64,000 nucleotides of DNA from Methanoculleus horonobensis (GTDB taxonomy: Archaea; Halobacteriota; Methanomicrobia; Methanomicrobiales; Methanoculleaceae), in NCBI RefSeq assembly GCF_001602375.1, contig NZ_BCNY01000015.1, forward strand, positions 682,001 to 746,000, written 5' to 3'. Each line of letters begins with the position of its first letter. Within the stretch, counting starts at the first letter, position 1. Positions 1 to 8,953 of this stretch are shown piece after piece. A program made the translations under genes and the position numbers. A model generated the notes under the pieces. The model was not told where the DNA came from and made no database searches. It saw only the letters and a list, made by a program, of their open reading frames with translations.

Positions 1-14
1 GATAGAGGTATCCC

Positions 15-1226
15 TTACCAGATAGCGGAATGGAGTTCGTCGTCACGCAAAAAACCCCGGAACGACCGGGTGCCCTGCACCGCACCGATGACCAGCGGTT
101 TCGTCGCCCTCATGAAGGCCGCGAGCGGTGCATGCATCCGGGCGTCGAGGCAGCGGTAGACGAAGTTCCGGAGCGCCGTCTCCGCCCGCAGTTCGGGGAT
201 GAGGCGCCGGCGGAGGAGGGCGGTGTAGGTCGCGGCGAGCGGTGCTCCGGCGGTCAGGTGGCGGTCGACGGCGTGGGCGGCGAGCTCCGCCGTCCGGTGG
301 GCGTAGAAGATCCCCTCCCCGAGGAGCGGGCCCGTAAACCCGGCCGCGTCGCCGACGAGAACCGTCCCCTCGTGGGCCGGGGAAGGGATGTAGTTCCCGA
401 GCGGCAGGAAGCATCCTATCGGTTTCCGGTCGGCGAACGCGGAGAACCCGACGGTCTTCTGGAACGTTTCGAACTTATCGCGGAGGTTGCCGCCGTTTGT
501 CGATAGCAGCCCCCCGATCCCCACGACGATCGCCTCCCTGTTCGGGAAGACCCACCCGTAGCCCCACCGGCAGGCGGCAAGGATCAGGTGGGGCGTCGCG
601 AGGTCGTCATCCAGGCGGATCGCCCCCCCCTCGTCTGCGCGCGCCTCCGCCTCCCTCCGGGGGATCGCGAGTTCCAGCGTCCACCCGAGGTTGCTCTGCC
701 AGCGCTCTCTGTCGACGACGCCCTCCGGGAGGGTGCGTCTGACCCGGCTGTGGACTCCGTCCGCCCCGACGATCACCCGGGCGGAGTACCGGTCGCCGTC
801 CGATGTCGTGACGGTTCGATGGGCGTGGTCGATCGCGGTCACTTCCGCGCCGGTCTGGACTTCCGCCCCTGCCTCTGCCGCCATCGCTGCGAGATAGGCG
901 TCGTAGCGTTCCCGGCTGGTGAAGTAGACCGGCTCGTCGAGGTCTTCAACGAAGATGCGGCGGCTGCCGATATAGAGCGCGTACCCCGTCCCGGTGAAGT
1001 CGATCAGCCCTTCCTGCCGGAGGGCCGGAACCGGGAGGGAAAAGACCCGGTCGAGAAACCGGACGGTCTTCTGGCTGAGGCAGCCCCCACAGACCTTGTT
1101 CCGTGGATACGCCCACCGCTCGAGGAGCGCCACGCTGTGCCCGGCCTCCGCGAGCAGGCAGGCGGCGGTGCTCCCGGCGGGCCCGCCGCCGACGACGACC
1201 GCATCGTATTCGGGCCGACTCTCCAT
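15..1226 (-). CDS. FAD-dependent oxidoreductase, geranylgeranyl reductase family
   Basis: This is a cytosolic or membrane-associated flavoprotein of the COG0644 (geranylgeranyl reductase) family, about 403 residues, which is typical. An N-terminal Rossmann FAD site (VVVGGGPAGS) is followed by the family motif KVCGGCLSQKT, a central WGYGWVFP motif and a late GDAAGFTGPLLGEGI segment that binds FAD. Family members saturate isoprenoid chains of archaeal lipids or act on other polyprenyl or quinone-like substrates; the substrate here cannot be read from sequence. The start is placed at the ATG preceded by GAGGAGA rather than at the in-frame GTG 33 bases upstream. The gene diverges from the radical SAM gene that follows. 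It is probably a paralogue of the main lipid reductase, because no lipid-synthesis genes are adjacent. Confidence 0.85.
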   Translation of the reverse strand: MESRPEYDAVVVGGGPAGSTAACLLAEAGHSVALLERWAYPRNKVCGGCLSQKTVRFLDRVFSLPVPALRQEGLIDFTGTGYALYIGSRRIFVEDLDEPVYFTSRERYDAYLAAMAAEAGAEVQTGAEVTAIDHAHRTVTTSDGDRYSARVIVGADGVHSRVRRTLPEGVVDRERWQSNLGWTLELAIPRREAEARADEGGAIRLDDDLATPHLILAACRWGYGWVFPNREAIVVGIGGLLSTNGGNLRDKFETFQKTVGFSAFADRKPIGCFLPLGNYIPSPAHEGTVLVGDAAGFTGPLLGEGIFYAHRTAELAAHAVDRHLTAGAPLAATYTALLRRRLIPELRAETALRNFVYRCLDARMHAPLAAFMRATKPLVIGAVQGTRSFRGFLRDDELHSAIW

Positions 1227-1356
1227 CTCGTCTCTCCTCGCGACGGTAGAGTCCGGCACAGACCATATCTCTTTCCCCCGTGAGAGGAAGGCCGCTCCCG
1301 GACACTTTCACCCTCCGCGGAGCAGGCTCTTGTATTCGCGGGCCGATGCTTCCGGT

Positions 1357-2559
1357 ATGTCCGTCGCGGAGCAGAAACTCACCTACCTCACCGCCGCCGG
1401 GCGGTTCGACATCTGCAGCCCGGGCGAGTGCCTCCAACTCCTCCCGGTCGCGGTCGAGGCCCGAAAGGTCTCTCAAGCGCCGGAGATCCTGCCTGTTCCG
1501 CTCAATACCCTTCGTACCTCTCAGGAAGCCCTCGGTGGTCTCGAGGATCCGGATGCGCGACCCGTGATCGCTCCCTACATCTCCTACAACCGCCGAACGG
1601 GCGGGTGCGGGCGGATGCTCAAGATGCTCCTCAACGGCACCTGCTCTTACGACTGCGCCTACTGCCCCGTCCGTACCCGGCGGGAGCCGGTGAGTTTCTC
1701 CCCGACGGAGTTCGCCGATACCTTCCTCCGCCTCTGGCGTGACGGGCTCGTCGAAGGACTCTTCCTCAGTTCCGGCATCCCCCGGGACGTCGATTACGTG
1801 ATGCACGACCTCGTGGAGACGGGGGAGATCCTGCGCCGCCGGGGCTACGGCGGCTACCTTCACCTGAAGATCCTTCCCGGTGCAACCCGGGCGGATATCC
1901 ACGACGCCGCCCGCGTGGCCGACCGGATCAGCATCAACCTGGAGACGACGTCGCCCGACCGCCTCGGTGGCATCGCCGGGGTGAAGGACTACCGGCAGGA
2001 CATCCTGAAGCGCCAGTCGTGGGTGGCGGAAGAGAAGCCCGGCGGCCACACCACACAGTTCGTCGTCGGGGCTGCGGACGAGACCGACGCGGAGATCCTC
2101 TCCTCCCTTGCCGACCAGTACCGGCGGATCCGGCCTTCACGGGTCTACTTCTCGGCGTTCCACTCCCTCCCCGGGACTCCCCTCGCGTCGCACCCCGACA
2201 CCCCGGCATGGCGGGCGCGGCGGTGGTACCAGGCCGACTACCTGCTCCGAGACTACGGCATCACGGCCGACGAACTCCGGACTGCTCTCGACGAGGAGGG
2301 GTTCTTCGCGAACCGCGACCCGAAAGCGGTTCTTGCGGCCGGGAGCGCACCGGTGAACGTCAACCTCGCCCCGCGCCGCGACCTCCTCCGCGTCCCCGGT
2401 ATCGGGCCGAAGGCCGCGGACCGGATCCTCAGCCTGCGGAGGGTGCGGCCGTTTGCCGGCCCGGCCGACCTTGCGCGTGCCGGTATCCGGGGGAGGGCCG
2501 CCGGGCGCCATCTCGTATTCAGCGAGCGGGAGACCATCCAGACGAAACTCTTCACGTAA
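1357..2559 (+). CDS. Radical SAM protein with C-terminal helix-hairpin-helix (DNA modification/repair type)
   Basis: The protein has about 400 residues. A canonical radical SAM cluster motif CSYDCAYC (Cx3Cx2C) sits near residue 94 after the family-like segment YISYNRRTGGCGRMLK. The C-terminus carries a helix-hairpin-helix (LLRVPGIGPKAADRIL) that normally binds DNA non-specifically. This layout matches the putative DNA modification/repair radical SAM family whose genes are often found next to a uracil-DNA-glycosylase-like partner; no such partner is adjacent here. The reaction is unknown. The reading frame is open well upstream, but the ATG at the start of MSVAEQKLTYLTAAGRFD is chosen because that is where family-like sequence begins and because it clears the divergent gene. 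Confidence 0.85.
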   Translation: MSVAEQKLTYLTAAGRFDICSPGECLQLLPVAVEARKVSQAPEILPVPLNTLRTSQEALGGLEDPDARPVIAPYISYNRRTGGCGRMLKMLLNGTCSYDCAYCPVRTRREPVSFSPTEFADTFLRLWRDGLVEGLFLSSGIPRDVDYVMHDLVETGEILRRRGYGGYLHLKILPGATRADIHDAARVADRISINLETTSPDRLGGIAGVKDYRQDILKRQSWVAEEKPGGHTTQFVVGAADETDAEILSSLADQYRRIRPSRVYFSAFHSLPGTPLASHPDTPAWRARRWYQADYLLRDYGITADELRTALDEEGFFANRDPKAVLAAGSAPVNVNLAPRRDLLRVPGIGPKAADRILSLRRVRPFAGPADLARAGIRGRAAGRHLVFSERETIQTKLFT

Positions 2560-2584
2560 CTGTCGTTCCTTCCGAAAAAAAGGG

Positions 2585-3763
2585 TTATCTGACCTTTCCG
2601 AACTCCGTGCTCACGTCTGCGGCCGAGCGGTAATCTCTCTCCTCGAACCGTTCGAGTGCCGCGATCACGGTCTCCGGCGCATCGTTCTTCCGGGCGTGGG
2701 TGATGAGATCCTGCCTGCCCGCCGGATAGTCCATGCCCTTGAGGTAGACCTGCAGGTCGGCGGCCGAGAGGTGGGTGAGAGACGGTGCCTGCGTCCTGGT
2801 TTCGCGAACCTCCCCGGCCGGCGTCTCGATTCCGGTCGGCTGCCGGGTTCGGGCCTCGCCGCCGAACTCCGCGCTGACGTCGGCAGCCGACCGGTAGGTT
2901 CGGTCGGGGAACCCTTCGAGCGTCGTGAGCACGCTCTGCGGCGCGTCATGCTGCCGGGCGTGGGTTACGAGATCCTGTCTCCCTGCCGGGTAGTTCATGC
3001 CTGCAAGGTAGGTCTGCAGCCCGGCGGCCGAGAGACGCCCGGTAGCGGGTTTCGTCGTCGTGGGCCGTTCGACTTCCCGGGGCGCAGTCTCGGTAACAGG
3101 CATCGCCGTCGCGACCCTGCCCTCTTCCACATCCTCGGCTTTCATCATGGAATCGAGCGTCGGCGCATGCGCCTCCGTCACCGGCCGGGTCTCCACCTCC
3201 TCGACGACGGTCTCCCGGGACGGGGGCCCCGTTACGGGCACCGTCGTCCGGGTTCGGCTCTCTTCCACCTCTTCGGCTCGAATCGGCATCTCCTCCCGGG
3301 GTGCCCGCTCCCGCACCTCCACCCGCTCCGTCGTGACGACCTCGCGGGGCGGCGGCTCCGTCCGTGTCACGGCCCGGGCTTCCTCCTGGCTCGGGGGGCC
3401 CACGGGGCGTCTCGACTCGATCAGACTCCAGTTCGCTTCTCTCGGCCAATCCCCCTCCGAGAACCCTGGTTCGTTGTCGAGCCGGTACTTGCTGATGTTC
3501 ACCACGAAGACATCGTCCCCCGGCCGGTAGACCATGGCCTCGATGGGGATCGCGAAATGCTTCGCTCCCAGGCCGAACATGCCGCCGGTCCTGAGCACCG
3601 CATACGCCACCCTCCCCGTCGGTAGACCTACCCGCAGGCTCGAGATCTCGCCGAGGTCATAGCCCTCCGGGTTCTTCACCCGTTTCCCCACGACATCATC
3701 GGATGAGAAGAACTCCTGCCCCTCCGTCCTCCGCACCTGCTGCTCCAGAATCGTTTCAGCCAT
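2585..3763 (-). CDS. PRC-barrel protein with two DUF2795 repeats
   Basis: The protein has about 392 residues. Residues 15-110 form a PRC-barrel domain (VGKRVKNPEGYDLGEISSLR, then GAKHFAIPIEAM), a small beta fold also found in photosynthetic reaction centres and RimM. A low-complexity hydrophilic linker rich in E, R, T and P follows, then two DUF2795-like repeats of about 55 residues, each with the pattern LSAADLQVYLKGMDYPAGRQ followed by HAR and RSAADVSTEFG. There is no signal peptide or membrane span. It is a paralogue of the next gene, 195 bases away on the same strand. The start at MAETILEQQ is preferred because GGTGG lies just before it; an ATG 36 bases upstream lacks this. The function is unknown; stress or desiccation-type roles are only speculation. 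Confidence 0.8.
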   Translation of the reverse strand: MAETILEQQVRRTEGQEFFSSDDVVGKRVKNPEGYDLGEISSLRVGLPTGRVAYAVLRTGGMFGLGAKHFAIPIEAMVYRPGDDVFVVNISKYRLDNEPGFSEGDWPREANWSLIESRRPVGPPSQEEARAVTRTEPPPREVVTTERVEVRERAPREEMPIRAEEVEESRTRTTVPVTGPPSRETVVEEVETRPVTEAHAPTLDSMMKAEDVEEGRVATAMPVTETAPREVERPTTTKPATGRLSAAGLQTYLAGMNYPAGRQDLVTHARQHDAPQSVLTTLEGFPDRTYRSAADVSAEFGGEARTRQPTGIETPAGEVRETRTQAPSLTHLSAADLQVYLKGMDYPAGRQDLITHARKNDAPETVIAALERFEERDYRSAADVSTEFGKVR

Positions 3764-3957
3764 TGCAACCACCATACCCTGTTCGAAGGCGATCTTCACC
3801 CTCGCGCAGAGCGGGCGATGCGTGTTGCGACTATTTAACAGTTCCCCGGTTCCGGGACGGGGCTACCGACGAAGAGTTCTCCGCCATAGAATGGGCGTGC
3901 CGGGGAGGTTGGGAGGGGTGTTTCCCGGCTGCCCCCCATAGCGGCGGTTCCTCCCCG

Positions 3958-5628
3958 TCACCTGATCTTTCCGAACTCCGAGCTCACGTCGGCGGCCGAC
4001 TGGTATGTCCGGTCGGAGAATCCTTCGATCACCGAGATAACGTCATCCGGGGCATTGTTCTGCCGGGCCCGGGAGACGATCTCCTGCTTGCCTGCCGGGT
4101 AGTCCATGCCCTTGAGGTAAACCTGCAGGTCTGCGGCGGAGAGACGGGTGAGGGACGGTGCTGTCCTCCGTGTCGTGGGGGCCTCCTCGACGTGGGTTTC
4201 AGGCCGGACCACCTCTTCTCTCCGGACCTCCTCCGTGGTGACCCCGGGCTCCCGCCGTGTCTCCATCACGGACGACTGCTCCCCGCGGACCTCTCTCCCG
4301 AACTCCGTGCTGACATCGGCGGCCGACTGGTATCTTCGGTCAGAGAAGCCCTCTATCGCCGAGATAACATCCTCTGGGGCATTGTTCTTCCGGGCCTGGG
4401 CGGCGACCTCCTGCTTGCCTGCCGGGTAGTCCATGCCCTTGAGATAGACCTGCAGGTCGGCCGCAGAGAGACGGGTACGGGGTGGTACCGTTCTGGTCGT
4501 GGGTGCCTCTTCGCGGACTTCCTCCACGGTAGTCTCGCGAACCTCCTCCATCCTGGTCTCGCGGACCCGCCCGGCAGGCACCTCGATTCCGGTCGGCTGC
4601 CGGGTTCGGGCCTCGCCGCCGAACTCCGCGCTGACGTCGGCAGCCGACCGGTAGGTTCGGTCGGGGAACTCTTCGAGCGTCGTGAGCACGCTCTGCGGGG
4701 CTTCATGCTGCCGGGCGTGGGTCACGAGATCCTGTCTTCCCGCCGGGTAGTTCATGCCTGCAAGGTAGGTCTGCAGCCCGGCGGCCGAGAGGCGCCCGGC
4801 AGAAGGCCCGGGGGTCATACGCGATCGTTCGAGTCCCGTTGTCGGCCGGGCCGCCGGCGGCCCCTCCATCGCGGCCGCCGGCTCTCTCCTGACTTCCTCG
4901 ACGACGGTCTCCCGGGGCGGCGTCTCGACTATCCGCTCCCTCCTGACCTCCCTGACGCCGGACTCCCGGGCTGGCGGGGCCTCCGTCATCACCGGCCGCT
5001 CCTCGACAGGCTGTGTCGTCGGGTGCTCTCCCCAGCCGCGTGCGACCGTCTGGACCGGCGGAGGCGTCGGAACGACCCTCTCCCTGCTCGGGGGCGCGGT
5101 CTCGGCCGGTGCCGTCGCGCCTTTCACTGCTGCCCCTGTCACCGCTGCGCCCGTCATCGCTGTGCCGGTGGCCGCTGCTGCAGCCGTGCCCACCCCCCGT
5201 GACGGCGGAACCTCCCTCTCCGTTACCGGGGCCGTGGGTTCCGCTGCCGCACGTGCCGGGGGCGGTGTCCTGACCAGGCTCCAGTCCGCTTCACGCGGCA
5301 TCCTGTCCCGGGAAAACCCGGAAGAACTGTCCAGCGTCCTCTTGTCTGCGTCCACGATAGCACTCCTCTCCCCGGGGCGGGTACGAACCGCCTCCCAGGG
5401 GATGGCGAAATGCTTCTCCCCGAATCCGAGGATCCCGCCGTAGGAGAGCACCGCATACGTGACACAGCCGCTGTCGCGGTCTATCGCGACATCGCTGATG
5501 TCGCCGAGGCTCTCTCCTTCCGGGTTTCGCACCTTGATGTCCCGGATGTCGTGGGCACGCATCAGGTTCACCGTCTCTTCCCGTGCCGGCCGGGTCTCCA
5601 GCACTGATCCCATCTGTTGTTCTGCCAT
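3958..5628 (-). CDS. PRC-barrel protein with three DUF2795 repeats
   Basis: The protein has about 556 residues and is the larger paralogue of the downstream gene. An N-terminal PRC-barrel (VRNPEGESLGDISDVAID, GEKHFAIPWEAV) is followed by a long A/P/T/R/E-rich linker with an alanine-rich stretch, then three DUF2795-type repeats, two sharing YLKGMDYPAGKQE and one closer to the repeats of the neighbour (YLAGMNYPAGRQDLVTHAR). The linker contains repeated acidic-basic VREE/RRE segments. The ATG at MAEQQMGSV is preceded by GGAGGGAG at ideal distance, whereas the ATG five codons upstream would place that ribosome site inside the gene. The pair probably arose by duplication with repeat exchange, because one repeat is nearly identical between the genes. 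The function is unknown. Confidence 0.8.
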   Translation of the reverse strand: MAEQQMGSVLETRPAREETVNLMRAHDIRDIKVRNPEGESLGDISDVAIDRDSGCVTYAVLSYGGILGFGEKHFAIPWEAVRTRPGERSAIVDADKRTLDSSSGFSRDRMPREADWSLVRTPPPARAAAEPTAPVTEREVPPSRGVGTAAAAATGTAMTGAAVTGAAVKGATAPAETAPPSRERVVPTPPPVQTVARGWGEHPTTQPVEERPVMTEAPPARESGVREVRRERIVETPPRETVVEEVRREPAAAMEGPPAARPTTGLERSRMTPGPSAGRLSAAGLQTYLAGMNYPAGRQDLVTHARQHEAPQSVLTTLEEFPDRTYRSAADVSAEFGGEARTRQPTGIEVPAGRVRETRMEEVRETTVEEVREEAPTTRTVPPRTRLSAADLQVYLKGMDYPAGKQEVAAQARKNNAPEDVISAIEGFSDRRYQSAADVSTEFGREVRGEQSSVMETRREPGVTTEEVRREEVVRPETHVEEAPTTRRTAPSLTRLSAADLQVYLKGMDYPAGKQEIVSRARQNNAPDDVISVIEGFSDRTYQSAADVSSEFGKIR

Positions 5629-5778
5629 CGTCTCTCCCTCCAACTCGTTTTTCTCGAAGAGGTTACCCCCTCAAGGCGGGGGAGTAGATGTTCGAGGATA
5701 CTTAAGGGTTTCCGGCCCTGGCAAACCGGCCGGTGCCCGTAGGTAAAAAGAAGAAAGGGTGGGATCCCGGCCCGGATC

Positions 5779-7086
5779 TTACGGTCGGGCGTAGCGGAGG
5801 ATGAGTTCGGTCGCCGCCCTGATATCCCGCCCCTGCTTCCTTGCCTCGGCGAGGTAAGTGTTGTAGACCTCGTCGGTCACGAGCCGCAGTTGCGGGCGGA
5901 AGAGATCGGCGTGCATCATCAGGTCGAAGCACCGCGCCTCGCTCTCGGTCAGGCTGAGCGCCCGGTACTCCCCGGTATGCGGCACGAACGCCGGGTTTCT
6001 GTCGCGGGGCGTCCTGACCGCGAGGTCGGCGAGCGGTGTCGCCGGGATGGGCTCGGCGCTGCTCACGAAGACGTCGTCGAGGGAGAGTGCGGCGATGAGA
6101 TCCTTCGTCGCCTCGTAGTCCCGCTCCGTCTCCCCGGGGTAGCCGACGATGAAACTCCCCGCAACGCGAAGGCCGTGCTCCCGGCACCGTTCCACCGCCT
6201 CCCCGACCTGCCGGACGGTCGCGCCCTTGCCCATCATCCGGAGCACCCGGTCGCTCCCCGACTCGATCCCGAAGAAGACCCACCCGATGGTGTACTGCCG
6301 GACGGCGTCCAGGATCTCGTCGGTGATGCAGTCGACGCGGATGTCGGGAGAGGAGACGTTCTTCTGCCCCATCACCTCCGCCATCGAACGGAGGAGGCCG
6401 ATGAAGGCTTCCGGGTTCATCTCCCCACCGGTGGAGCCGTAGAGCGATCCTGTCCCCCCGGAGACCGAGAGCCTCGTCGCACCGTGCGCGGAAAAAGCCT
6501 TCACCTCCTCGACGATGCGATCAAGCGGCCGGCTCCGGATCGCCCTCCCGAAGAACCGGGGCACCTGACAGAAGGTGCATCCCCCGATGCACCCCCGGTG
6601 GGTCTCGATGTAGGCGCTCGCCCCCCTGACGCTCTGGCTCCCGATGTCGTCCGGGATCAGGGGGAGCGGACGATCCATCGACGCCGGAGGGGCAGGGGGC
6701 ATCACGACCGGCCGGCCGGCGTCGAGGAACGCGATCCCCGAAAGATCGGGCGAGACCCCCTCCTCGACGAGCCGAACCACCGTCTCCTCGCCCTCGCCGA
6801 CGACCACCGCGTCGGGGGCGAGCTCCCCGAGCACCATCTCCGGTGCGGCCGAGACCGGCCCCCCGACGTAGACCACCCCTCCGCGCTCGCGGTGCGCCCG
6901 GACCAGGTCGCGGATCGCGGGGTCGAGGAGGTGCTGGGTCGAGAAGAGGCTCATGAGCAGGATCGAATCGCCCGGGGCGGCGGGCGTCCGGGTGAGGGTG
7001 ACCCGGTGTCCCGCGTCGCGGAGGACACCGCCGATCAGCATGGCGCCGTAGGTGTAGATGCCGGGAGAGAGGATCGTGATCTCCAT
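5779..7086 (-). CDS. B12-binding domain/radical SAM enzyme, candidate MCR glutamine C-methyltransferase
   Basis: The protein has 435 residues. The first 130 residues form a Rossmann-like cobalamin-binding region (PGIYTYGAMLIGGVLRDAGH). The radical SAM cluster motif CIGGCTFC follows near residue 166 in the context ETHRGCIGGCTFCQVPRFFG, and then a TIM barrel. It resembles the MJ_0865 family of methanogens, whose members have been linked to C-methylation of the active-site glutamine in methyl-coenzyme M reductase (the MgmA activity). That family assignment is from memory of motif patterns and not from a search. The gene stands alone, with PRC-barrel genes downstream in position but on the same strand. 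Another B12-radical SAM function is possible. Confidence 0.7.
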   Translation of the reverse strand: MEITILSPGIYTYGAMLIGGVLRDAGHRVTLTRTPAAPGDSILLMSLFSTQHLLDPAIRDLVRAHRERGGVVYVGGPVSAAPEMVLGELAPDAVVVGEGEETVVRLVEEGVSPDLSGIAFLDAGRPVVMPPAPPASMDRPLPLIPDDIGSQSVRGASAYIETHRGCIGGCTFCQVPRFFGRAIRSRPLDRIVEEVKAFSAHGATRLSVSGGTGSLYGSTGGEMNPEAFIGLLRSMAEVMGQKNVSSPDIRVDCITDEILDAVRQYTIGWVFFGIESGSDRVLRMMGKGATVRQVGEAVERCREHGLRVAGSFIVGYPGETERDYEATKDLIAALSLDDVFVSSAEPIPATPLADLAVRTPRDRNPAFVPHTGEYRALSLTESEARCFDLMMHADLFRPQLRLVTDEVYNTYLAEARKQGRDIRAATELILRYARP

Positions 7087-7132
7087 GATACAGTATCGCC
7101 GGAACAGTATACAAAAGGTGGGGATCTGCCGG

Positions 7133-7810
7133 TCAGAGCGGCACGGGCTGCCTGAACCGCCGGGCCTCGGCGACGGTATGGGCGCCCCGGTCCGATGCGG
7201 CGATCAACCGTGCCTGGAGTCGCATGATGTCGGCGATGACGGGTTGCGGGCGCTTCTCCAGAGTCTCCGCGACAACGGCGCGGGCCTCCCGGAACCTTCC
7301 CGCCCGGCGGAGCAGATCGGCGAGGACGGCCTCGTCCGCCCCCTCCAGGACGGCCAGCCGCTCCCCCTTCTCCCACCCGCGCCGCAGGAGATCGGCGGCA
7401 CGTTTCCGGCAGATCCGGGCGGGCACATCCGCCCCCTCGTCGTCGCAGACCCAGGCGGCATGGAGGGACGCCCACGCAGCCTGGGCCAAAAGACCGAGAT
7501 CTTCCTGGATGATCGACCAGCAGAGGAAGGTGTTTGCAATTCCAGGGAACTTCCGGGCGTCGAGCTGCCAGCGGTAGCGCGGGAGTTTCACCACGTCGGC
7601 CGCTCCTTCCGGTGCCTTGCCCGGGTCGGGCGCGCAGTAGCCGCAGGACGGACACCGTTTCACCCATGCATAGATGGTCGATCGCAGGGGTTCGGCGGGG
7701 CGGGTGTCGAGGTCGCGCGACCCGACGCTGCCCGCGGCCTCGGGGATGGTGAACCGGCAGGCCTCGCCGCAGACTGCGCAGGTGGTATTGAGGTGACGGA
7801 GGTGGATCAT
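7133..7810 (-). CDS. DUF2225-like zinc-binding protein
   Basis: The protein has 225 residues. It begins with a zinc-ribbon-like arrangement, CAVCGE at residue 11 and CPSCGYC near residue 53, which are separated by a predicted beta-rich segment. The remainder is helical and rich in alanine, arginine and leucine, with repeats reminiscent of TPR pairs. This layout resembles DUF2225 proteins of archaea and clostridia, which have no assigned biochemical function. There is no membrane segment. It lies between the B12-radical SAM gene and the ABC-2 export genes on the same strand, with gaps of about 45 and 66 bases, so co-transcription is possible. Confidence 0.6.
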   Translation of the reverse strand: MIHLRHLNTTCAVCGEACRFTIPEAAGSVGSRDLDTRPAEPLRSTIYAWVKRCPSCGYCAPDPGKAPEGAADVVKLPRYRWQLDARKFPGIANTFLCWSIIQEDLGLLAQAAWASLHAAWVCDDEGADVPARICRKRAADLLRRGWEKGERLAVLEGADEAVLADLLRRAGRFREARAVVAETLEKRPQPVIADIMRLQARLIAASDRGAHTVAEARRFRQPVPL

Positions 7811-7876
7811 CGATGGGCTGAATGACCTATCCGCCGATATATAGTTTGCCCACGATGGAATGCGGCGAGATGACGG

Positions 7877-8953
7877 CTATGCTGGAACCCCTTCCCCGAC
7901 CCGGCGGGCGTAAGCCGTTACCGCCCACCCGAGGAGGGCCGTTACGCCCGCGACCAGAAGAAGGATCAGCCAGTGGACGGGGCCGGCGGTGTCCACAGCG
8001 AGCCTGACCATGAGGTTCAAGGGGTTGTAGGGGACGGCCATGACGAGGAGGAAGACCACGACGAGCGCGGTCGAGAAGATGAACTGGGCGCTCGTCCGTT
8101 CGCGGTAGTGGAGCGCCACGAGAGCCCCGAGCAGGATGAGGAAGAGCCCGCCCACCGAGGCGTGGAGGAGGATCGCGGCGGCGTTATCGACCGCGATGCC
8201 GTTGAACCCGAGGAGGAGGAGCCAGGCTCCGGCCTGAACCGGAACCAGAACCTCGCAGGCGGCAACCTTCCCCCAGACCATCTCCGCGAACGTGACCGGC
8301 GTCGACATCAGCGTCTCGAGCGTCTGGCGCTGATACTCCTCGGTGATGAGGTCGATGATCAGGGCGGCCGAGACGATCGCCGGGAGGAGGACGAGCAGCG
8401 GAATGAGGAGGCCGTAGACGAACTCGAAGAAGTTCTCGCCGCCCCCGGACTCGGGGAAGTTCAGCGAGACCGGGAAGGCGGTCATCCGGTCGGCCCTGAC
8501 CTCCCGCAGTTCCTTCTCGTAGCCCTGGAGCACCTCTTTCACCTTGACGTTGATGACGCTCGACTGCAGGTCGTTCTGGATGAGGTAGAGCGTGACCATG
8601 ACCGCCCCATCTGCGTCGGGCGGGGTGTCCGGGACGTAGACCACCGCCGAGACCTGCCGTTCGCGGAGCGCCGCAAGCGCCTGGCCGAGATCCATCCGGT
8701 GGAGGATGAGGTCGTCTCTCTTCTCGAACTCGTCGATGAGCGGTGAGTCCGCCCCTGCGTAGCCGACGCCGTAGGCAATCGTCGAGTAGCCCTCGATCGC
8801 CTCCGGGTCGTACATGGCGGTGAGCCCCACCATCAGAAACGACGAGAACATCGCGATAAATACCTGCAGGAGGATCGCAAAGACGATCGTCTTCTCCGAC
8901 GAGAGCCCCAGGAGTTCCTTCTTCGCGACGATGCCGACATGACGCGCGTTCAC
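7877..8953 (-). CDS. ABC-2 type transporter permease
   Basis: This is a 358-residue membrane protein. One transmembrane helix near the N-terminus (VFAILLQVFIAMFSSFLMVG) is followed by a large external domain of about 140 residues and then five hydrophobic helices from residue 185 to the end. This is the standard shape of ABC-2 permeases of the NatB/YhaP type. Its start codon overlaps the stop of the upstream permease gene as ATGA, so the two are translationally coupled. The divergent ATPase gene about 1.9 kb upstream probably completes the exporter. The substrate is not visible from the sequence. Confidence 0.85.
   Translation of the reverse strand: MNARHVGIVAKKELLGLSSEKTIVFAILLQVFIAMFSSFLMVGLTAMYDPEAIEGYSTIAYGVGYAGADSPLIDEFEKRDDLILHRMDLGQALAALRERQVSAVVYVPDTPPDADGAVMVTLYLIQNDLQSSVINVKVKEVLQGYEKELREVRADRMTAFPVSLNFPESGGGENFFEFVYGLLIPLLVLLPAIVSAALIIDLITEEYQRQTLETLMSTPVTFAEMVWGKVAACEVLVPVQAGAWLLLLGFNGIAVDNAAAILLHASVGGLFLILLGALVALHYRERTSAQFIFSTALVVVFLLVMAVPYNPLNLMVRLAVDTAGPVHWLILLLVAGVTALLGWAVTAYARRVGEGVPA

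Noticed and set aside
7058-7825. Plus-strand frame opposite the DUF2225-like gene
   Set aside because: The minus strand has paired zinc-binding cysteine motifs and a coherent protein; the plus strand does not.
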